NCBI GenBank assembly: GCA_965116965.1
Contig: OZ220743.1
Location: forward strand, 3,906,001-3,970,000
Direction: 5' to 3'
Origin: Aldehydirespirator sp965116965
GTDB lineage: Bacteria; Actinomycetota; Acidimicrobiia; Acidimicrobiales; Aldehydirespiratoraceae
DNA length: 64,000 nt
Shown: piece by piece, positions 60,060 through 64,000 of the stretch
How the letters are laid out: each line of letters begins with the position of its first letter
Numbering within the stretch: position 1 is the first letter of the stretch
The notes under the pieces: model-generated
Told to the model about the DNA's origin: nothing
The model's input: the letters and a program-made list of their open reading frames with translations, nothing else
The model's database searches: none
Made by a program: the position numbers and the translations under genes

Positions 60060-61676
60060 TCAGGCCAGGCTGCGAAGGACGGCGTTGGCGGTGTTGCGGC
60101 CGGATGACCCCCAGATTCCAGACCCCGGATAGGTACCCGCGCCCGACAGGAACAGTCCGGGCACCGGCGCCCGGTACCGGCTCAGCTCGCGGCGCCGACC
60201 GAACAGCGACGACAGTGGGGAGCCCGCGTACGACGGCGTGTATCCCCGGGCCAGGTAGAACTCGCGCTCGTAGCGGTCGGGGGTCATGGTCCGGTAGCGG
60301 TCCACCGACTCGAGGAATCCGGGCTGCAGCAGGCCCGACCACACCTTCAGCCACCGGGCCGGCTCGGGCGAGTCGGCCCAGCCGCCCTCTATGTCATAGG
60401 GGGTGAACAGCGCCTCCAGGCTGAGCACGTGGAGTCCGTCGCCACTGCGCATCGTCGGGTCCAGCACCGACGGCACGTTGGCCATCATGGTGGGCCGCTC
60501 AGCCACCCGGCCCAGGCTCCGCAGCCGGTGGGCGTCGGCCAACTCAGCCGCGGTGGGTGAGATGACGACGTTCGACTGGGCCGGATCGCGTCCTTCGAAC
60601 AGATCGAGCAGAGCCGAATCCTCCAGAGCCGGGTATCGAGGGAGGTCGGTGATGACGGCGTCGATCTTGGACTGGTAGCCGTCGGTTGGGGTCTGCGATC
60701 GGGCCCGAGCGACGAAGCGGCGAGCCCCGCCGGTGGGCTCGGCGAGCCACCGCGACGCCACCGAGGCCGGATCGACAGCGGTCACCACCGCGGCCGCAGT
60801 GACTTCGGCGCCGTCGGCCAAGCGCACGCCCTGCACGCCCCGGCCGTCGCCGAGCAAACCGGTCACCGCCGTGCCGCATCTCAAGACGCCTCCGGCCGCG
60901 GTGAACGAGGCGGCCAGCGCGTCGGTGAGCGCGCCGCTGCCGCCCACCGGGCGGCCCGTCTTGACCATGTGGCGCATGGCATAGGACGCGCCGGCCAGAC
61001 CGGTGCCGGGTCTGTCTCCTGGAGCGCCCCAGACTGTGGGGCCGTTGGAAATGGCCGGCATGACCAGGGCTTCGTCATCGAAATAGGACCTCAGCACGTC
61101 CAGCGCGCCGGCCCGGCTCCACTGCAGCAGCCGGGCTCCGCCGCGGGCTCGGCGGGCGGCCAGCCGTGCCAGCATCCGTGGCGTGGACGCCGGCCCGGTG
61201 CCCATCTCCAGGATGAGTTCGGCGACCGGTCTGGCGTCGGCCAGATATCGGCGGTAGGCGGTGGCTTGCGCGGGCCGGTGGCGCCCGATGGACTCGATGG
61301 TGCGCTCGCTGTCGTTGAAGAACAGCCACGGCGGGCTGCCGTCGTAGCCCATGTAGACGGTGGTCGGGTCGGCTTCCAGGTATCGCAACCCGTGGGCGGC
61401 CAGGTCCAGGTCGTCCATGAAGGGCATGGCCCGCACCAGGGTGTGGTCGCAGCTGCAGATGTTGAAGCGGGCGTCCAGGTCGCTGACCGTGGAGGCGCAG
61501 CCCCCCACTTCGTCGCGGGCCTCCACCAGCAGGGTGTCCACTCCGGCCCGGGCCAGGTAGGCCGCGCAGATGAGGCCGTTGTGGCCGCCGCCCACCACCA
61601 CGACGTCGGCGTCGCCGACGGTTCCGGTGCGGCTGGACCCGGCGCCGACCTCCGGAGCGACACCGGCGGCGGTCAT
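60060..61676 (-). CDS. Phytoene-desaturase-like FAD oxidoreductase
   Basis: A 538-residue flavoprotein (phytoene dehydrogenase/NAD(P)-binding family). The N-terminal Rossmann motif is VVVVGGGHNGLICAAYLARAG (G29-G34) with EARDEVGGCAST; the C-terminus has the FAD-binding FLSGAGTYPGSGIWGSSGRNTANAVL. Not carotenoid-specific, and no crt genes are nearby. Its ATG overlaps the yqeC stop by 4 nt (ATGA), so they are one operon. Confidence 0.9.
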   Translation of the reverse strand: MTAAGVAPEVGAGSSRTGTVGDADVVVVGGGHNGLICAAYLARAGVDTLLVEARDEVGGCASTVSDLDARFNICSCDHTLVRAMPFMDDLDLAAHGLRYLEADPTTVYMGYDGSPPWLFFNDSERTIESIGRHRPAQATAYRRYLADARPVAELILEMGTGPASTPRMLARLAARRARGGARLLQWSRAGALDVLRSYFDDEALVMPAISNGPTVWGAPGDRPGTGLAGASYAMRHMVKTGRPVGGSGALTDALAASFTAAGGVLRCGTAVTGLLGDGRGVQGVRLADGAEVTAAAVVTAVDPASVASRWLAEPTGGARRFVARARSQTPTDGYQSKIDAVITDLPRYPALEDSALLDLFEGRDPAQSNVVISPTAAELADAHRLRSLGRVAERPTMMANVPSVLDPTMRSGDGLHVLSLEALFTPYDIEGGWADSPEPARWLKVWSGLLQPGFLESVDRYRTMTPDRYEREFYLARGYTPSYAGSPLSSLFGRRRELSRYRAPVPGLFLSGAGTYPGSGIWGSSGRNTANAVLRSLA

Positions 61677-62404
61677 GGCGGTGTCGCTGCCGGGTCCCCG
61701 TCCGGGCGGACCACCACCGACCCGGTCTGCCGCTGCCCGAGTTCGGCGACCAGGTCCTGCACCTGCGGGTCGTCGGGGTCGGCCCCGGCGACCGCCACCG
61801 TGAACCGGGCGGACTCCGGGACGTTCTTCATCATGCCCACCGGGCTGGTCAGCGCCTGTGCGGCCCTCGCCGGAGTGAGCCGCTCGTACGGCGCGCACCC
61901 CGCGGCCGCGGCCACCCGCAGCGGTCGGTGGACCCGGTCGGCGATCACGTAGCCGAGCGCGTCGGCGCCGATGCAGGCCACCACGTGGGTGGAGGTGGAG
62001 GGGATGGGCGGCTCCCACGGCGCGGGAGCGGTGAAGGGACGGCGACGGGCTCCATCGGCCTCAACAACTATGTGATCGGCGGCCCCGTTGGCAAACCAGC
62101 GGTCTACTTCGGTGGGCGCGAACCCGAGGGCCTTGCGCTCGTCGGTCGTCCTCCACACCAGCACCGCGTCGTCATCGTCGAGGGCGGTGGCCAGTTCGTC
62201 GTCCGTGGGCCCGATCAGGCACGGGAACCCGCCGGTGCGGTCACACCCCATTCGGGTGGTGGTGGTCAGCAGGGTTCGGGCCGGCAGGTTCCGGCCCAGC
62301 GCGAACAGCAGGGTCGTCTTGCCGCCGCCGCCGACCAGAGCCACCAGCGACCGGCGTCCCAGCCCGAGGGCAACGGCTACGCCGGCAGGGTCGGTGACGC
62401 GCAC
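61673..62404 (-). CDS. yqeC: YqeC: putative selenium-dependent hydroxylase accessory protein
   Basis: A 243-residue P-loop protein with SLVALVGGGGKTTLLFALGRNLPARTLLTTTTRMG and EADGARRRPFTAP. This matches YqeC, associated with selenium-containing molybdenum hydroxylases. It lies beside a tRNA-Sec gene, which supports a selenium link. It is downstream of a 41-residue membrane ORF and coupled to an FAD enzyme. No molybdenum hydroxylase gene is in this window. Confidence 0.85.
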   Translation of the reverse strand: MRVTDPAGVAVALGLGRRSLVALVGGGGKTTLLFALGRNLPARTLLTTTTRMGCDRTGGFPCLIGPTDDELATALDDDDAVLVWRTTDERKALGFAPTEVDRWFANGAADHIVVEADGARRRPFTAPAPWEPPIPSTSTHVVACIGADALGYVIADRVHRPLRVAAAAGCAPYERLTPARAAQALTSPVGMMKNVPESARFTVAVAGADPDDPQVQDLVAELGQRQTGSVVVRPDGDPAATPP

Positions 62405-62419
62405 GGCTCCTTCGCCGGG

Positions 62420-62545
62420 TCAGGTCTCCCTGATCTTGCGGGCGAGCACGACGATCACAGCCACGAGGGCGCCCAGGATTATGAGCCGCTTGAGGTTCTT
62501 CACCGCGCGAAGCGTAGTGGTCGCGCGCGTGACCGCGGCGGGCAT
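62420..62545 (-). CDS. Possible small membrane protein upstream of yqeC
   Basis: A 41-residue ORF (MPAAVTRATTTLRAVKNLKRLIILGALVAVIVVLARKIRET) with a basic N-terminus and one clear membrane helix. It ends 15 nt before yqeC. A shorter GTG version (VKNLKRL...) is possible. Recognised homologues are not known to me, so the coding claim rests on composition and position. Confidence 0.45.
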   Translation of the reverse strand: MPAAVTRATTTLRAVKNLKRLIILGALVAVIVVLARKIRET

Positions 62546-62595
62546 AATCTGGGCGACGGCGAGGCAGGGCCTCAAGGACCGATACGCTGCCTCCC

Positions 62596-62691
62596 GGAGG
62601 TGTCTGAGCGCCTGGTGGGCTCCCCCGCCTTCAAAGCGGGTGGGACGGGCGATCCCCGTCCGGCGGGTTCGATTCCCGTCCACCTCCGCCA
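62596..62691 (+). tRNA. selC: tRNA-Sec (TCA anticodon)
   Basis: The 96-nt gene folds with acceptor GGAGGTG/CACCTCC (plus likely eighth pair), anticodon stem CCCGC/GCGGG and loop CTTCAAA (anticodon TCA), a long variable arm (GGGACGGGCGATCCCCGTCC) and T arm GGCGGGTTCGATTCCCGTC. The discriminator G is followed by an encoded CCA (62689-62691). The long variable arm and extended acceptor are typical of selenocysteine tRNA. No selA, selB or selD is in the window. Confidence 0.92.
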
Positions 62692-63034
62692 GAACTTATT
62701 CCAAAAAAGGCTTTTGACCTGCATATTTCAAGAATTCTAAATAGTCAGTTATTATTTCAAGTATTCTAATTGATCCGCTTAGGATCGGAGCCAACCTGTA
62801 ACACGGGTACCGGGACTTGACACCGGATTGCTCAGGATCATCAAGCGGTTGGAGCGCATCCTCGCCGGGGAGCCGGGCGTGCAGCTGATGGATTAAGTCG
62901 TTGCGGCACCGTTGATCATCGGTTGACCGGGGTCGTTGTTGTTGACGGAGCTCTGAAGTCAGCCACCAATTCACTTCACCCATACGACAACGTCGCGTCG
63001 GGCCGCTCCCGTCGTGAGCTTCGGCTCGAATAGC
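62692..63034. repeat. AT-rich stretch with 17-nt direct repeats after tRNA-Sec
   Basis: Immediately after the tRNA-Sec CCA the DNA is AT-rich up to about 62770. TATTTCAAG-A/T-ATTCTAA occurs at 62724-62740 and 62753-62769, 16 of 17 bases identical and 29 nt apart; the first copy contains the palindrome AGAATTCT. From 62783 a frame ending at TAA 62896 reads DTGLLRIIKRLERILAGEPGVQLMD, perhaps a gene remnant. Nothing else coding is supported here. Confidence 0.6.
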
Positions 63035-64000
63035 GTGCTTGTGGTGCCAGAGCTCTCCACACTCGAATCAACAGTTCTGGGCGCCGTCATCTCAGCTGTT
63101 GTGGGCGCACTCATCCCCCCACTAAGGCGATGGGTTGTAGGCATTGTGCGCCTGTGTGTGGACCGCAGCCGGGGTCTCTACCGGAGAGCGCGGTCTCGCG
63201 GACACGATGCTCCGGTGGCGCGCCCCAGTCTCCGGGAGCCCATCGGTGAAGCGGCTCGTCCCCAGCAGTCGATGATTGCGCAGACGGCGTATCGCTATGA
63301 GCGGCTGTGGAGCATGTCGCGCGTGTTGGATCTGTTGGACGGAAAGGTTCGCTGGATTCGATGGGAGCCGCCAGGCGCGAGCGGGGTGGCAGTTGACTGG
63401 GTTCTCGAAGCGGATGGCGACGTTTGGGTGGAGGAGGTCAAGTACCGGTCTCGCGGGTGGACGATCAGCGAACTCGATGAGCGACGTGTGCTCGCTGTTG
63501 CGAAAGGCCAGATCGATCAAGGGCGACGTTTCCGCTTACTGACGGCCTCAGGTGCTGCGAAGCTTGAGACGCTGGCGGATTGTGCCAGGAGGTCTGAGTC
63601 CTTCGCCGACTACGAAGCGCTCTTGACCGGAGGGCTTAGGGCTGACCTTGAGAGGGTTGCCGCTTGCTGGAGTGTCTCACCGGAGAGCGCTTGGTCGGTT
63701 CTGCAAGACATAGAGGTTGAGCACGAGCCTGTCCGCTCGTTAGAGCGGTTCATTGAGATGAGGTTGCGGATTCGGTATGCGGACAGAGCTGAGAGTGTCT
63801 GGGAAGCGCTGGAGCGCTTTTACATGGCACACATCCACGAGCACCTAACGGCCCAGCAGGTTCTGGAACATCTCGAGTCCGAGGGTCTTCGCCAACTGCC
63901 GAGAACTGGCGATACGGGCGTCAGCAGACGGCTGCGCCAGTCCCGGCGACGCCATCAGGAGCATGTCAAGCAGTTCGAGCCGCCGGGAGGTCTAGCGCCA
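63035..64000 (+). CDS. Membrane-anchored PD-(D/E)XK nuclease-like protein, C-terminus beyond window
   Basis: From GTG at 63035 (or 63014) the frame is open to the window edge, at least 322 residues. Residues ~10-38 form a membrane helix (STVLGAVISAVVGALIPPL). Residues ~85-170 carry a restriction-endonuclease-like pattern: GVAVDWVLEADGDVWVEEVKY (D121, E134, K136) and later QIDQGRRFRLLTA. Residues ~200-322 are helical (ERFIEMRLRIRYADRAESVWEALERFYMAHIHEHLTAQQVLEHLESEGL). This layout recalls defence proteins that precede a STAND or other NTPase module, but no P-loop is reached before the edge. Base composition is less GC-rich than the neighbours. Confidence 0.7.
   Translation, partial: MLVVPELSTLESTVLGAVISAVVGALIPPLRRWVVGIVRLCVDRSRGLYRRARSRGHDAPVARPSLREPIGEAARPQQSMIAQTAYRYERLWSMSRVLDLLDGKVRWIRWEPPGASGVAVDWVLEADGDVWVEEVKYRSRGWTISELDERRVLAVAKGQIDQGRRFRLLTASGAAKLETLADCARRSESFADYEALLTGGLRADLERVAACWSVSPESAWSVLQDIEVEHEPVRSLERFIEMRLRIRYADRAESVWEALERFYMAHIHEHLTAQQVLEHLESEGLRQLPRTGDTGVSRRLRQSRRRHQEHVKQFEPPGGLAP

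Noticed and set aside
62696..62983. Minus-strand 95-codon frame after tRNA-Sec
   Set aside because: No ribosome-binding site or family pattern, and it runs across the AT-rich repeat region.
63122..63542. Short frames on both strands within the window-edge gene
   Set aside because: They overlap a longer open frame with membrane helix and nuclease motif that runs off the window.

Overview
The window is GC-rich bacterial DNA of actinobacterial type, most like the class Acidimicrobiia. This is an inference from protein style (RpoB, S12 and EF-G resemble mycobacterial forms), frequent GTG starts, long GC-rich reading frames and the gene content (CaiB/BaiF transferase, LLM flavin enzyme, NDMA-type alcohol dehydrogenase). 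No rRNA gene or CRISPR array was seen.

Positions 1-33,220 hold the translation and transcription supercluster, read on the minus strand from high to low coordinates: tRNA-Thr, tRNA-Met, an ECF sigma/anti-sigma pair, tRNA-Trp, secE, nusG, rplK, rplA, rplJ, rplL, then rpoB, rpoC, rpsL, rpsG, then fusA, tuf, rpsJ, then rplC, rplD, rplW, rplB, rpsS and a cut-off rplV. Gene order is the classical one, but foreign or accessory genes sit in several junctions. Between rplL and rpoB lie a phosphatase, a membrane protein and a coiled-coil protein. Between rpsG and fusA lie a HigBA-like toxin-antitoxin pair, a decayed helicase and hypothetical genes. Between rpsJ and rplC lie a DUF4143 ATPase, an AI-2E-family transporter, a TrpC-like protein and a single-chain restriction-modification enzyme. 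Downstream genes have acquired their own candidate promoters and structured leaders.

Positions 33,220-50,700 hold a very large lipoprotein of the alpha-2-macroglobulin family whose thioester motif is lost, an acyl-CoA ligase, scrambled remnants of a branched-chain amino acid ABC transporter, a BrnT/RHH-like toxin-antitoxin pair beside a DUF6941-like gene, a MoxR ATPase/VWA pair, a zinc alcohol dehydrogenase, a CoA-transferase, a cytosine-deaminase-like amidohydrolase and an isopenicillin-N-synthase-like oxygenase.

Positions 50,800-62,700 hold an ABC importer of the nitrate/taurine type whose binding protein is a fusion of two unrelated binding-protein folds, then flavin enzymes, a UbiD/UbiX decarboxylase pair, a HEPN-like protein, a phytoene-desaturase-like FAD enzyme, YqeC and a selenocysteine tRNA. 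YqeC and tRNA-Sec together suggest selenium use. The tRNA-Sec 3' end abuts an AT-rich stretch with 17-nt direct repeats, followed by an incomplete gene for a membrane-anchored PD-(D/E)XK nuclease-like protein that runs off the window. This looks like the edge of an integrated or defence region.

Repeats include a ~40-nt intergenic element in four copies and several gene boundaries carrying short direct repeats offset by 48-50 nt.
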